From DATGFB01 sp032160545 (GTDB lineage: Bacteria > Actinomycetota > Actinomycetes > Mycobacteriales > Jatrophihabitantaceae), in the NCBI GenBank assembly GCA_032160545.1, contig JAVHVN010000115.1:1-50028 (forward strand): 50,028 nt of DNA, in the 5' to 3' direction. Made by a program: the position numbers and the translations under genes. Shown here piece by piece: positions 39,953 through 49,573 of this stretch (within the stretch, counting starts at the first letter, position 1; each line of letters starts with the position of its first letter). The notes under the pieces are model-generated. The model was not told the DNA's origin, searched no databases, and saw only the letters and a program-made list of their open reading frames with translations.

Positions 39953-42724
39953 ATGATGCTCAGCCGGAACTGCGTCGAGTTGGAGCGGCTGATCGGGCGG
40001 GTCCGGTTCGGCCGCGGCGGCGCACTGGTGATCCGCGGCGATGCGGGGGCCGGGAAGACCACGCTGCTGCGTCAGGCGCTCGAGCGTGCCACCGGGTGTC
40101 ACGTCGTGCAGGTCGCCGGCGTGGAGGGCGAGAGCGAACTGGCGTTCGCCGCGATCCAGCGGATCTGCGAGCAGTTGCCGGACGGTCTCGAGCGGTTGCC
40201 CGATCCACAGGCGGACGCGCTGAAGGCTGCGTTCGGTCTGACCGCGGCCGGCGTGCCGGACCGCCTGCTGGTCGGCCTCGCGGTGCGCAGCCTGCTCGCC
40301 GGCGCCGCGGAGGAACGTCCGGTGGTCTGCGTCGTCGACGATGCGCACTGGCTCGACGAGCCGTCGGCGCGAGCGCTCGCCTTCGTCGCACGTCGCACGG
40401 GCAGCCTGCCCGTGGGCGTGGTCCTTGCGGTTCGCGAAGGTCGCGACGAGCTGGCCGGACTGCCCGAGGTCGAGGTCGAGGACCTGTCCCCCGACGAGGC
40501 GCGGTGCCTCGTTGAACGGGCCCTTCCCGGCCCGCTTCAGGACGAGGTGCGGGCGCGGATCATCTCGGAGGTACACGGCAATCCCGTTGCCGTCACCGAG
40601 GTGTTGCGCCGCTGCAGTCCGATCGCGATCGCGAATGGCTTCGCTTCGCCGAGCGCGATCCCGCTGCCGCCGGCGATGGAGGCCTCGTTCCGCCGCCGGA
40701 TCGACGGCTTGCCGAACGACCTGCGATTGTTGCTGCTCGTCGCAGCCGCCGAGCCCCTCGGCAGGCCGCGCCTGTTGTGGCGCGCGCTCGAGATCCTCGG
40801 CATCCCGGCGACGGCGGCCACCCGCGCCGACGCGGCCGGTCTGCTCCGATTCGGAGCAGTGGTCGGCTTTCGCCATCCCGCCATGCGCACGGTGGTCTAC
40901 CGCGCGGCGTCGCCGGAGGACCGGCGCCGGGTGCATCGAGCCCTGGCACACGCCACCGATCCCGAAACCGATCCCGTCCGCCACGCCTGGCATTGCGGTG
41001 AGGCCACGTCCATCCCGGACGAGGGGGTGGCCGCGCAACTGGAGCGGGCCGCACACTCGGCGCAGGTGACCGGCGGCGTGCTGGCGTTCGCGGCACTGTT
41101 GGACCGCGCGGCGGCCCTCACTCCTGATCCGACTCGCCGCAGCGCGCGCATCTTCGCGGCCGGCCGGGCCAAGCTTGCGGCCGGCGCCGCCGACGAGGCG
41201 CTGGAGCTGCTGACGCTGGCCGAACCGCAACTGCTCGAGCACCGCGACGCTGCCCGGCTGGACCAACTGCTGGTTCGTGTCGTCGTCGCGCAACGAGGGG
41301 GCAGTGATGCTTCCGCGCTGCTGTTGAACGCCGCGAAGCAGCTCGACGCGCGGGACGGCCGGCTGTCCCGCGAGACCTATCTGGAGGCGTTCGCGACGGC
41401 GATGCACGCCGGCAGCCTCGGCCGTCCCCCGGACCTCGCGGACACCGCGTCGGCAGTGCGGGCCGCGTCACCGGCGCCGGAGCAGGCCCGAGCCGTGGAC
41501 CTGCTCCTCGACGGCCTGGCGGCTCTCTTCAGCGACGGCAACCCGGTCGCGGTGCCGCTGCTCAAGCAGGCGGTGCACAAGCTCGGCACCGAACCGGAGA
41601 CCTGCTGGCATTCGCTGGGCGCGCGCATCGCGACGGATCTGTGGGACGACCGCACCGCCCGCGTGCTTGCCGAGCGGCAGAACGAGCACGCGCTGCGCAC
41701 CGGAGCGATGCGGTCCCTACGGCAGTCGCTGGGCACTCTCGCGCAGCTGTCCGTCCACGCGGGCGAGTTCACGCTCGCGGCCGATTTGATCGAGCAGGCC
41801 GCTGCGATACCTGGTACGCGGGTCACCGCGGGGATGGCGTGCGCGCCACTGATGCTCGCCGCCTATCGAGGCGCGGAGGAGGAGGCCGTCCCGCTCCTCG
41901 AGGCGGCCACCGAACAGGCGACGATCCGAGGAGAGGGGCGGGTAGTCGCCTTCGCCGAGGAGATGGCGGCCGTGCTCCAGAACAGCCTCGGCAACTATCA
42001 GCAGGCAATGGCGGCCGCCCAGCAGGCGGCCGCCCACAACCAGCTGGGGGTCTCCGACCGCGCCCTCGCCGAGCTGGTCGAGGCCGCGGCCCGCTGCGGG
42101 GAGTACGACGTCGCGCACGCTGCGCTCGCCCGCCTCAGTGCGCAAACCAGCCTGAGCGGCACCGACTGGGCGCTGGGCATCGAGGCCCGCTCGCGCGCCT
42201 TGCTGAGCGAGTCGCACACCGCGGACCGGCTGTATCGCACCGCTATCGAGAGGCTGGGACGTTGCTCGATCACCACGGCACTCGCCCGCGCTCATCTGCT
42301 CTACGGAGAGTGGTTGCGCCGGGAGGGCGGCCGCGTCGAGGCCCGGCAGCAACTGCACCTGGCGCAGCACATGTTCACGACCATGGGCGCGCGGGCGTTC
42401 GCCGAGCGCGCCGAGCGCGAGCTGCTCGCGACCGGCGAGCGCATACCCAAGCGATCGGCCGAGGCGAGCAATCAGCTGACCTCGCAGGAGGCGCAGATCT
42501 CGCGGTTCGCCCTCGACGGGTATTCCAACCCGGAGATCGCGGCGAAGTTGTACCTGAGCCCGCGCACCGTCGAGTACCACCTGCGGAAGGTCTTCATGAA
42601 GCTGGGCATCAGGTCGCGCACCGAGCTGCACCGCGTTCTCGGCCCCGCGACCCCGAATCCCTCGAGTTCGCGGCGTTCCTCGCAGCCGAGCCTGCCGACC
42701 CGGCAGCCGGACAGCTCGAGGTGA
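39953..42724 (+). CDS. LAL-family (large ATP-binding LuxR) regulator
   Basis: A 923-residue regulator. Walker A GDAGAGKT (29-36) and Walker B VVCVVDDAHWLDE mark the N-terminal AAA/STAND ATPase. A long helical TPR-like region (about 260-840; ERAAHSAQVTGGVLAFAALLDRAAALTPD and similar repeats) follows. The LuxR HTH near 850-910 has LTSQEAQISRFALDGYSNPEIAAKLYLS and RTVEYHLRKVFMKLGIRSRTEL. ATG 39953 (or 39956) starts it. It lies between catalase and hemA and ends seven bases before hemA, so it is probably cotranscribed with hemA. The target genes are unknown. Confidence 0.9.
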   Translation: MMLSRNCVELERLIGRVRFGRGGALVIRGDAGAGKTTLLRQALERATGCHVVQVAGVEGESELAFAAIQRICEQLPDGLERLPDPQADALKAAFGLTAAGVPDRLLVGLAVRSLLAGAAEERPVVCVVDDAHWLDEPSARALAFVARRTGSLPVGVVLAVREGRDELAGLPEVEVEDLSPDEARCLVERALPGPLQDEVRARIISEVHGNPVAVTEVLRRCSPIAIANGFASPSAIPLPPAMEASFRRRIDGLPNDLRLLLLVAAAEPLGRPRLLWRALEILGIPATAATRADAAGLLRFGAVVGFRHPAMRTVVYRAASPEDRRRVHRALAHATDPETDPVRHAWHCGEATSIPDEGVAAQLERAAHSAQVTGGVLAFAALLDRAAALTPDPTRRSARIFAAGRAKLAAGAADEALELLTLAEPQLLEHRDAARLDQLLVRVVVAQRGGSDASALLLNAAKQLDARDGRLSRETYLEAFATAMHAGSLGRPPDLADTASAVRAASPAPEQARAVDLLLDGLAALFSDGNPVAVPLLKQAVHKLGTEPETCWHSLGARIATDLWDDRTARVLAERQNEHALRTGAMRSLRQSLGTLAQLSVHAGEFTLAADLIEQAAAIPGTRVTAGMACAPLMLAAYRGAEEEAVPLLEAATEQATIRGEGRVVAFAEEMAAVLQNSLGNYQQAMAAAQQAAAHNQLGVSDRALAELVEAAARCGEYDVAHAALARLSAQTSLSGTDWALGIEARSRALLSESHTADRLYRTAIERLGRCSITTALARAHLLYGEWLRREGGRVEARQQLHLAQHMFTTMGARAFAERAERELLATGERIPKRSAEASNQLTSQEAQISRFALDGYSNPEIAAKLYLSPRTVEYHLRKVFMKLGIRSRTELHRVLGPATPNPSSSRRSSQPSLPTRQPDSSR

Positions 42725-42731
42725 TGGCGGC

Positions 42732-44060
42732 ATGAGCATTCTGGCCATCGGCCTCAGCCATCACAGCGCCCCGATCAGCGTGCTGGAACGGACCGCGCTC
42801 GGTGCCGACCGGCTGGCCGGCCTGCTCGACAGCGGCACAGCTGCCGTACCGGCCGCCGAGCTCGCGGTGATCGCGACCTGCAACCGGCTCGAGCTGTATG
42901 CCGACGTGGACCGGTTCCATGCCGGCGTCGAGGAGCTGACCGCTGCTTTGGCTCGGCACACCGGCTTGTCGCTGGACGAGCTGACCCCGCACCTGTACGT
43001 CCACTACGACGAGCGGGCCGTGCACCATCTGTTCTCGGTGGCGTGCGGCCTCGATTCGATGGTGGTGGGCGAGAGCCAGATCCTGCGCCAGATCAAGGAC
43101 GCGCTGCTGCGGTCCCAGGCGCAGGGAACTGCCGGGCGCACCCTCAACGAGCTCATGCAGCGAGCCCTGCACGTGGGCAAGCGGGCCCGCTCCGAAACAG
43201 ACATCGACCGCGCCGGCCAGTCCCTGGTGACGCTGGCCCTGACCCAGGCCGAAGAGGTCCTCGGCCGCGTGTCGGGCCGGTCGGCGCTGGTCGTCGGGGC
43301 GGGCTCGATGAGCTCGCTTGCCGCCATGACGCTGCGCCGCGCCGGCATCGGCGACCTGGCGGTCGTCAACCGCACCTTCGCCCGCGCCCAGCGCCTCGCC
43401 GAGGCAGCCGGCGGGCGGGCCTACCCGTCCGGGGAGCTCGGCGAGGCGATCGCCACGGCCGACGTGGTCGTCTCGTGCACCGGATCGACCGGCCTCGCCG
43501 TCAGCGCGGACATCGTCGCCGAGGCTGTCGCGGGCCGCAGTCCCGAGCGGCCGTTGGTGTTCCTGGACCTGGCGATGCCGCGCGACGTCGACCCGGCCGT
43601 CCGCGAGCTGCCCGGGGTCACCGTCGTCGATCTCGCCAGGCTGGCCGAGGTCGCCGCCGCGGCCGGCGGTGCGGCCGGCGGTGCGGCCGACGTGGACGCC
43701 GCCCGGGGGATCGTCGCGGAGGAGGTCGACGCGTTCCGCGCTGCCCAGCAGGCCTCGCGGATGGCCCCGACGATCGTGGCGCTGCGCTCGATGGCGGCCG
43801 AGGTCGCTGACGCCGAGCTGGCCCGCCTCTCCGGACGGCTGCCCGACCTGCAGGCACACGAGCGGGACGAGGTCGCCCAGGCCGTGCGCCGGGTGGTCGA
43901 CAAGCTGCTGCACGCACCGACGGTGCGGATCAAGCAGCTCGCCGGCGCGCAGGACGCCGTCTCCTACGCCGAGGCGTTGAGCGAGCTGTTCGACCTCAAC
44001 CCGCACGTCGCGCAGGCCGTCACGATGGCCGACCCCCACGTCGCCGAGGACGGCGGCTGA
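42732..44060 (+). CDS. hemA: Glutamyl-tRNA reductase
   Basis: A 442-residue first enzyme of the C5 tetrapyrrole pathway, reducing glutamyl-tRNA to glutamate-1-semialdehyde with NADPH. The catalytic Cys is C50 (ATCNRLELYA), at the canonical position. GESQILRQIKDA, the Rossmann motif VVGAGSMSSLAAMTL and the C-terminal dimerisation helices (MAAEVADAELARL...VVDKLLHAPTVRIKQL) are present. No hemC, hemD, hemB or hemL follows, which is unusual for an actinobacterial hemA; it sits behind a LAL regulator instead. It may be a second, conditionally used copy or simply a scattered pathway gene. Confidence 0.95.
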   Translation: MSILAIGLSHHSAPISVLERTALGADRLAGLLDSGTAAVPAAELAVIATCNRLELYADVDRFHAGVEELTAALARHTGLSLDELTPHLYVHYDERAVHHLFSVACGLDSMVVGESQILRQIKDALLRSQAQGTAGRTLNELMQRALHVGKRARSETDIDRAGQSLVTLALTQAEEVLGRVSGRSALVVGAGSMSSLAAMTLRRAGIGDLAVVNRTFARAQRLAEAAGGRAYPSGELGEAIATADVVVSCTGSTGLAVSADIVAEAVAGRSPERPLVFLDLAMPRDVDPAVRELPGVTVVDLARLAEVAAAAGGAAGGAADVDAARGIVAEEVDAFRAAQQASRMAPTIVALRSMAAEVADAELARLSGRLPDLQAHERDEVAQAVRRVVDKLLHAPTVRIKQLAGAQDAVSYAEALSELFDLNPHVAQAVTMADPHVAEDGG

Positions 44061-44084
44061 CGAGGACGGCCGCTGACCGGGGGC

Positions 44085-44480
44085 TCAGCGAGCCCGCAGC
44101 GCCTCCGCAGGGATGAGGTCGACGAATCTCGCGGCCGCGCGCACCGCGGCCTCCTGGGCCAGCCCCCAGGTGCCGCCGTCGCGTTCCACGGACTCGGCGG
44201 CGCGCAGCACCGCGACGGCACCGACCGTCACGCCGAGATCGCGTTCCCCGGAGGCATAGGCGTCACCGATGGACCGCCCCGCGAGCCGGCTGATCGCCGC
44301 GCTGGGGGCACCGGCTCTGGTCAGCACCTGCGTGGTGATGCTGTCGGACACCGGCGCGCAGCGGGCGTACCGGCTGCGCGGCCCGGAAGCCGAACCGTGC
44401 CGGCCGGCCGGGCGATGGCTCTCGCCGCGGTCGCGGACACAACTGTCCAACACATCGAGGGCATCGAGGATGTCGATCAC
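44085..44480 (-). CDS. Hypothetical protein
   Basis: A 131-residue protein of no recognised family. The C-terminal 90 residues (VSDSITTQVLTRAGAPSAAIS to VDLIPAEALRAR) look properly coded, with GC-rich third positions and Ala-rich amphipathic helices (VGAVAVLRAAESVERDGGTWGL). The N-terminal 40 residues are polar and less convincing. GTG 44480 has GGAG seven bases upstream; GTG 44351 is an alternative start. It is convergent with hemA. No function is offered. Confidence 0.5.
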   Translation of the reverse strand: MIDILDALDVLDSCVRDRGESHRPAGRHGSASGPRSRYARCAPVSDSITTQVLTRAGAPSAAISRLAGRSIGDAYASGERDLGVTVGAVAVLRAAESVERDGGTWGLAQEAAVRAAARFVDLIPAEALRAR

Positions 44481-44629
44481 GGCTGGTCTCCAGAGTGACG
44501 AGGAGTCGATACATCACGATGCCCGCACGCCGCTCCGGTCCACATCACCAGCATTGACAAGACTGTCCGGGCACGCCCACTGAACCCGTCGTCGCTCCCT
44601 GAGGGTCGAGCTACCGGCGGCGCTGTGCG

Positions 44630-44839
44630 TCAGCGCAGCAACGCGGTGATCGAGAGTGCGACAGCGACCGCCAGAGACGTCATACACGACGCGGTGAGCC
44701 GGTGGGCGTGGCGCAGCCACCACTCCACGCGCGGACGGCAGCAAGCGGGGATGTCGGCCGGGACGGCTCGCGACACGGCCCGCAGCGCCACCCAGGACGA
44801 GCCCGAGACCAGGGCGAGCACCAGCGCGGCCGCGATCAC
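44630..44839 (-). CDS. Small two-helix membrane protein coupled to Nramp
   Basis: A 69-residue protein with two hydrophobic helices (IAAALVLALVSGSSWVAL and LTASCMTSLAVAVALSITAL) joined by a basic loop containing CCRPR and HAHR. Its ATG overlaps the Nramp stop (ATGA). Coupling suggests a partner of the transporter, and the Cys/His residues in the loop could bind metal; both are inference. No known family is recognised. Confidence 0.65.
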   Translation of the reverse strand: MIAAALVLALVSGSSWVALRAVSRAVPADIPACCRPRVEWWLRHAHRLTASCMTSLAVAVALSITALLR

Positions 44840-46122
44840 GGGTGCGCCAGATCGAGGAGAAGGAACAGGTTCAACGCGAGGATCACCGCCGCGACGGCGC
44901 TCACCGCGACCGTCGTGCAGCGACGGTTGACGAACGTCCCCATCACGCCTCGCCGGGCGGTGAAGACGACGAGCGGGACGAGCGCGAACGGCAGGCCGAA
45001 CGCGAGTGCGACCTGGCTGAACACGAGCGCCTTCGTCGGGTCGCCGACGACGGCGAGGACGGCCAGAGCCGGGACCGCGGAGATCAGCCGCCGGACGAAC
45101 ACACTGCTGTTGCGCCGCAGGAACCCCTGCATGATCGCCTGCCCGCTGTACACCCCGGCGCTGGCCGAGGCGAGCCCCGAGGCCAGCAGCGCCAGCGCGA
45201 ACACGGTGGCGAACAACGCGCCCTGGTTACGGGCGAACGCCGCGTGCGCATCGGGCAACGAATCCCCCGCGCTCGCCGGCAGACGGGTTGCCACCACCAG
45301 CATCACCGCGTTGATCACGCCGGCGATACCCATCGCGACGACGACGTCGCGGCGGATGTACCTCAACATCGCGGGCGTCCGGATCGTGGTGACGGTGCGG
45401 CCGTGCAGGCCGCCGCTCAGCGCCGAGTGCAGGAACACCGCGTGTGGCATGACGGTGGCACCGACGATCCCGCACGCCAGCACCGCGCTGGACGTGCCCT
45501 CGAAACGCGGCACCAACCCGGCCGCCGCGCCCCCCAGCTGAGGCGGGGCGAGCACCAGCAGGCACAAGAACCCGAGCAGCAGCACGAACAGCAACGAGAC
45601 GACGACCGCGGGGAACCCGTCCAGCCCGCGCACCCGCATCCGCAGCACGAGCAGCGTCACCGCCGTGATGACCAGGCCACCGGTCAGCAACGGCAACCCG
45701 AACAGCAACTGCAACGCGATCGCTCCGCCGACGAACTCGGCGAGGTCGGTCATCACGACGACGGACTCGGCGACGAGCCACAGCCCGATGCGCAGGCCGG
45801 TCGACGTGTGGTCGCGGCACACTTCGGCCAGGCTGCGTCCGGTGGCCAGCCCGAGCTTGGCCGACAGGTACTGCACGAGTACGGCCATCACGTTCGCGAC
45901 CACGACGGCCCACAAGAGCAGGTACCCGTACGTCGCACCCGCGCTGACGTTCGTCCCGAAGTTGCCCGGGTCGACGAACGCGACGGCCGCGACGAACGCC
46001 GGCCCGAGCAGGCCGAGCACGCGACCGCGAGCCAGGTAACCGCGGCCACTGTGCGGGTCGAGCACCGGCGCGGGCGTCAGCCGCGGCTCGGCCCGCGCGG
46101 CGGCGACGAGCGGAAGGTTCAC
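44836..46122 (-). CDS. mntH: Nramp-family divalent metal (Mn/Fe) transporter, MntH-like
   Basis: A 428-residue LeuT-fold transporter with about eleven helices. The metal-site motifs are intact: FVDPGNFGTN in TM1 and GATVMPHAVFLHS in TM6 (Met retained, as in metal-transporting members rather than Mg-selective ones). AEFVGGAIALQLLFG is also typical. It imports Mn2+ or Fe2+ with protons. It follows the GroEL gene by eight bases in the same direction, so it is probably cotranscribed with the monooxygenase accessory genes. That gives it a plausible role in iron supply for a di-iron enzyme. GTG 46122 is the start. Confidence 0.92.
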   Translation of the reverse strand: MNLPLVAAARAEPRLTPAPVLDPHSGRGYLARGRVLGLLGPAFVAAVAFVDPGNFGTNVSAGATYGYLLLWAVVVANVMAVLVQYLSAKLGLATGRSLAEVCRDHTSTGLRIGLWLVAESVVVMTDLAEFVGGAIALQLLFGLPLLTGGLVITAVTLLVLRMRVRGLDGFPAVVVSLLFVLLLGFLCLLVLAPPQLGGAAAGLVPRFEGTSSAVLACGIVGATVMPHAVFLHSALSGGLHGRTVTTIRTPAMLRYIRRDVVVAMGIAGVINAVMLVVATRLPASAGDSLPDAHAAFARNQGALFATVFALALLASGLASASAGVYSGQAIMQGFLRRNSSVFVRRLISAVPALAVLAVVGDPTKALVFSQVALAFGLPFALVPLVVFTARRGVMGTFVNRRCTTVAVSAVAAVILALNLFLLLDLAHP

Positions 46123-46130
46123 CGCGGGGC

Positions 46131-47780
46131 TCAGGCGATGTTGGACGGCCGAACGAGGCCCTCGGCGAGGTCACCGAACCCAGGCGCCATGATCGCTCCG
46201 GGGTTCTGGACGATCTCCTCGACGATCAGGGTCTCGGTGGTCAGCAGCAGGGCGGCGATCGAGGCGGCGCTCTGCAGCGCGGAGCTCGTGACCTTCAACG
46301 GGTCGATGATGCCGACGTCGAACATGTCCCCGAACTCGCCGGTGAGCGCGTTGAAACCGTGCCCGATCGGCAGTGCCGACACCCGCTCGACGATCTCGTC
46401 ACCGTCGTAGCCGGCGTTGATGGCGATCCATCGCAACGGCTCGGCGAGCGCATCGCGCACCACCCGCGCTCCGGTCTGCCGCTCGCCCGTGACGTTGAGC
46501 TCGTCGATCACGCCGCGCGACTGCACCAGCGCGGTGCCGCCACCGGCGACGATCCCGCCCTCGAGCGCGGCGCGGGTGGCCGACAGCGAGTCCTCCACGC
46601 GGTGCTGCTTCTCGGTCAGCTCCACGCCGGTCGCGGCGCCGACGTGGATCACGGCGACGCTGCCGGACAGCCGGGCGACCCGGGCCTGCAGCGTGTCGCG
46701 GTCGTGATCGTTCTCGGCCCGCTCGAACTCGTGCTTGAGCTGCTCGATCCGGGCGTGCACCTCGGCCGCGGGCCCGACGCCTCCGACCAGCGTGGTGGTC
46801 GAGTCGGTGACCGTCACCTTGCGGCACTGCCCGAGCTGCTCCAGCCGCACGGACTCCAGGCTCAGCCCGGTCTCCTGCGCGATGACCTGCCCGTCCATCC
46901 AGGTAGCGAGGTCGCTGAGCTCGGCGAGGCGGCGATGGCCGAAGCCGGGTGCGCGCACCACGACCGACCGGAACGTGTCGTGCACGTTGTTCGCCACGAG
47001 CATGCCCAGCGCCGGCCCCTCGACGTTCTGGGCGAAGATGACCAGCTGCCGTCCCGACCTGGTGACCTGCTCCAGCACCGGCATCAGGTCCTGCACGCGC
47101 GAGATCTTCTCGCTGGTGAGCAGCACGTACGGGTTGTCGAAGACAGCCTCCATCCGCTCGCGGTCGGTGACCATGTACGGAGAGATGTAGCCGTTGTCGA
47201 TCTCGATGCCGTCGACGTAGCTGACCTCCAGCCCGAACGACGGTGACTCTTCGACCGTGACGACGCCACCGCGGCCGACGCGCTCGATCGCCGAGGCGAT
47301 GACCTCTCCGATCTGCGGGTCGTTGTTCGCCGACAGCGTCGCCACACTCGCGAGGTCGGAGCCCCCGCCGACGGCCGTGGACAGCTCGCCGAGCCGAGCG
47401 AGCACGGACTCGACGGCGTCCTCGATGCCCGCCTTGAGCAGGATCGGGTTGGCCCCGGCGTCGACCGCGCGCAGCCCCTCGCGGACCATGGCCTGGGCGA
47501 GGACGGTCGCGGTGGTCGTCCCGTCACCGGCCACGCCGTTGGTCTTGGTCGCGACCTCCTTGACCAGCTGGGCCCCCATGTTCGCGAACGGGTTTCGCAG
47601 CTGGATCTCCCGGGCGATCGTGACGCCGTCGTTCGTGATGGTCGGCGCTCCGACCAGCTTCTCGATGACGGCGTTGCGGCCCTTCGGCCCGAGCGTCACC
47701 TTGACGGCATCGGCCAGGGCGTTCACGCCCGCCTCGAGCAGCTGGCGAGCCTCTTCGTTGAACCTCAGGTCCTTGGCCAT
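46131..47780 (-). CDS. GroEL-like chaperonin of a monooxygenase operon (MimG/Prm-associated type)
   Basis: A 549-residue chaperonin. The ATP site is intact (GDGTTTAT at 85-92, RVEDSL, AGGGTAL). It lacks the C-terminal GGM-rich tail of housekeeping GroEL (ends GLVRPSNIA), and no groES is adjacent. Its neighbours (alcohol dehydrogenase, DUF59, amidohydrolase) match prm/mim propane-monooxygenase clusters, where a dedicated chaperonin (MimG) is needed for productive folding of the oxygenase. GGAGG precedes ATG 47780. I therefore call it a specialised chaperonin rather than groEL1/2. Confidence 0.88.
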   Translation of the reverse strand: MAKDLRFNEEARQLLEAGVNALADAVKVTLGPKGRNAVIEKLVGAPTITNDGVTIAREIQLRNPFANMGAQLVKEVATKTNGVAGDGTTTATVLAQAMVREGLRAVDAGANPILLKAGIEDAVESVLARLGELSTAVGGGSDLASVATLSANNDPQIGEVIASAIERVGRGGVVTVEESPSFGLEVSYVDGIEIDNGYISPYMVTDRERMEAVFDNPYVLLTSEKISRVQDLMPVLEQVTRSGRQLVIFAQNVEGPALGMLVANNVHDTFRSVVVRAPGFGHRRLAELSDLATWMDGQVIAQETGLSLESVRLEQLGQCRKVTVTDSTTTLVGGVGPAAEVHARIEQLKHEFERAENDHDRDTLQARVARLSGSVAVIHVGAATGVELTEKQHRVEDSLSATRAALEGGIVAGGGTALVQSRGVIDELNVTGERQTGARVVRDALAEPLRWIAINAGYDGDEIVERVSALPIGHGFNALTGEFGDMFDVGIIDPLKVTSSALQSAASIAALLLTTETLIVEEIVQNPGAIMAPGFGDLAEGLVRPSNIA

Positions 47781-47810
47781 GACGTCTTCCTCCGTCGGGT
47801 GTGTGGTCGA

Positions 47811-48836
47811 TCAGGGCACGAGAATGGCGCGGCCGCGGACCTTGCCGTGGTCGAGGTCGTCGAGCGCCTGTGCGAAGTCGGCGAGCTTGTAGGTCGAGGT
47901 GTGCAGCGTGACCCGGCCCTGGGCGGCAAGCACCATCAGCTCGGCCAGGTCGTTGTACGAGCCGACCAGGTTGCCGATGAAGTTGATCTCGGTCGAGATG
48001 ATGTCGATCGTCGGCACGGCGAGCGTGCCGCCGTAGCCGATCACGTAGTAGTTGCCGTTGCGGCGCAGGCTCGCGACGCCGTCCTCGATCGCGCCGCCCT
48101 CGCCCACGAAGTCGATGACCGCCTCGGCGCCGTCCCCGCCGGTCAGCTCCAGTACCTGGTCGACCTGCGTCCCGTCGGCGAGGACCGTGTGATCGGCACC
48201 GAGTTCGCGGGCGAGCGCCAAGGCCTCGGCGCTGCGGTCGATCACGATCATCTCGACCGGTGACAGGGCGCGCAGCACCTGCACGCCGATGTGGCCGAGC
48301 CCCCCGGCACCGATCACGACGGCGCGGTCGCCCGGACGCAACGACCGGGCCGCCTTGGCAACCGCGTGGTACGCGGTGAGCCCGGCATCGGCGAGCGCCG
48401 CGACGTCGGCCGGGTGCAGCGAGTCGTCGAGCCTGATCGCCGAGCGGGCGGTCGTGCGCAGGTACTCGGCGTAGCCGCCGTCGCTGTCGATGCCTGGGAA
48501 CGACGAGTTGGTGCAGTGCACGTCGTCGCCGTCGCGGCAGGCGCGGCACAGCCCGCACGTCACCAGTGGATGCAGGATCACCGCGTCGCCGACGGCGACG
48601 TTGGTGACCGCGCTGCCGACCGCCTCGACCCAGCCGGCGTTCTCGTGGCCGAGCGTGTACGGGAGGGCGACTCCGCTCTTCGCGGCCCACTGCCCTTCGA
48701 TGATGTGCAGGTCGGTTCGGCAGACCCCCGCGCCACCGATCCTGACCACGACGTCCAGCGGCGAGCTGACCTGCGGATCCGCGACGTCGACCAGCTGCGG
48801 TGCCGACTCGTATTTGCGCAGCTGGACGGCCTTCAT
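47811..48836 (-). CDS. Zinc-dependent NAD(P) alcohol dehydrogenase
   Basis: A 341-residue medium-chain dehydrogenase. The catalytic zinc ligands are C in GVCRTDLH and HE in LGHENAGWVE; the structural zinc loop is CGLCRACRDGDDVHC. The Rossmann motif is VIGAGGLGHIGVQVLRA. In prm/mim operons the matching enzyme oxidises the alcohol made by the monooxygenase (2-propanol to acetone for propane). Its ATG overlaps the DUF59 stop (ATGA). It is 30 bases upstream of the chaperonin gene. Actual alcohol specificity depends on the unseen oxygenase. Confidence 0.92.
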   Translation of the reverse strand: MKAVQLRKYESAPQLVDVADPQVSSPLDVVVRIGGAGVCRTDLHIIEGQWAAKSGVALPYTLGHENAGWVEAVGSAVTNVAVGDAVILHPLVTCGLCRACRDGDDVHCTNSSFPGIDSDGGYAEYLRTTARSAIRLDDSLHPADVAALADAGLTAYHAVAKAARSLRPGDRAVVIGAGGLGHIGVQVLRALSPVEMIVIDRSAEALALARELGADHTVLADGTQVDQVLELTGGDGAEAVIDFVGEGGAIEDGVASLRRNGNYYVIGYGGTLAVPTIDIISTEINFIGNLVGSYNDLAELMVLAAQGRVTLHTSTYKLADFAQALDDLDHGKVRGRAILVP

Positions 48837-49573
48837 ACCGTCGCCTCCTGTCCGTCTCGCTGCGGTCGCTGATCGGCGGCGGACTCCGGGTAGCGGGTGG
48901 TGAGCAGCCCCCGGCAGAAGTGCGCGTTGCCCTCGATGCTGACGCGGACGGTGTGCGCGAACCGCAACCGCATCGACACGTCCTCGGCCGCGATCGGGGT
49001 GCCGTCCTCGTCGACGAGCAGCACGTCGCCGGAGCCCGTCGGCAGGTCGATGTCGGCCCGCCTGCGGCGCAGGATGCTGCGGTCCGGCTCGGCGAGATCG
49101 CGCAGCGTGGCTGCCGGCAGCTCCTCGAGCTGCCAGCCGGCGGCCAGCAGGTGCCGGCAGGCGCGCTCCAGGCATGCGACATGCGCCTTGCGGCGGAACA
49201 CCAGCCGCAGCTCGTCGAGTTCGGCCGCCGCCTCGTCGCCGTACGTGCCACGAAAACCCGCATGCGCCGCGACGCCCGCGTTGATGCGCTCCGAGTCGTG
49301 GTGGTCCTCGAGCCGCACGTCGGCCGACCCGACACCGCGTACCGCAGTGACGGCGTCGCAGGCATCGGAGGTCATCAGGTAGGCGAAGTTCGGCGCGCAG
49401 AACGCCGTCGGAAGCCGCAACCGCACCGCGACATGCCCGGCGCGCACCGTGCACGAGGTGACGAAGCCCAGGTCGGTGATCGGCTCGTCCAGTTCCGGGT
49501 CACGGACCTCGCTCAACGCGGTCCGCACCGCGTCGAGCACCTGCGCGTCGGCGGAGCGCAACAGGCTGCTCAC
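48833..49573 (-). CDS. DUF59/MIP18-domain iron-sulfur/metal-cluster assembly protein
   Basis: A 246-residue protein. The N-terminal about 100 residues are a DUF59 (MIP18) domain: VRDPELDEPITDLGFVTSC, LPTAFCAPNFAYLMTSDAC with two Cys. The rest (LVFRRKAHVACLERACRHLLAAG, RRRRADIDLPTG) is family-specific. This extended form is characteristic of monooxygenase operons and probably helps metal loading or maturation. GTG 49573 overlaps the amidohydrolase stop (GTGA), and its own stop overlaps the alcohol dehydrogenase start. Confidence 0.85.
   Translation of the reverse strand: MSSLLRSADAQVLDAVRTALSEVRDPELDEPITDLGFVTSCTVRAGHVAVRLRLPTAFCAPNFAYLMTSDACDAVTAVRGVGSADVRLEDHHDSERINAGVAAHAGFRGTYGDEAAAELDELRLVFRRKAHVACLERACRHLLAAGWQLEELPAATLRDLAEPDRSILRRRRADIDLPTGSGDVLLVDEDGTPIAAEDVSMRLRFAHTVRVSIEGNAHFCRGLLTTRYPESAADQRPQRDGQEATV

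Noticed and set aside
41717..42748. Long open frame antisense to the second LAL regulator, and similar ones opposite the MFS, catalase and GroEL genes
   Set aside because: Composition is typical of a shadow frame and no domain can be recognised; the sense genes are certain.
44046..44076. Near-repeat of GAGGACGGC(G/C)GCTGAC at the hemA stop
   Set aside because: Two imperfect 16-bp copies look like a local slippage product and have no hairpin or regulatory features.
46131..47780. Housekeeping groEL
   Set aside because: No groES, no GGM-type tail, and a neighbourhood matching monooxygenase operons favour the specialised chaperonin.
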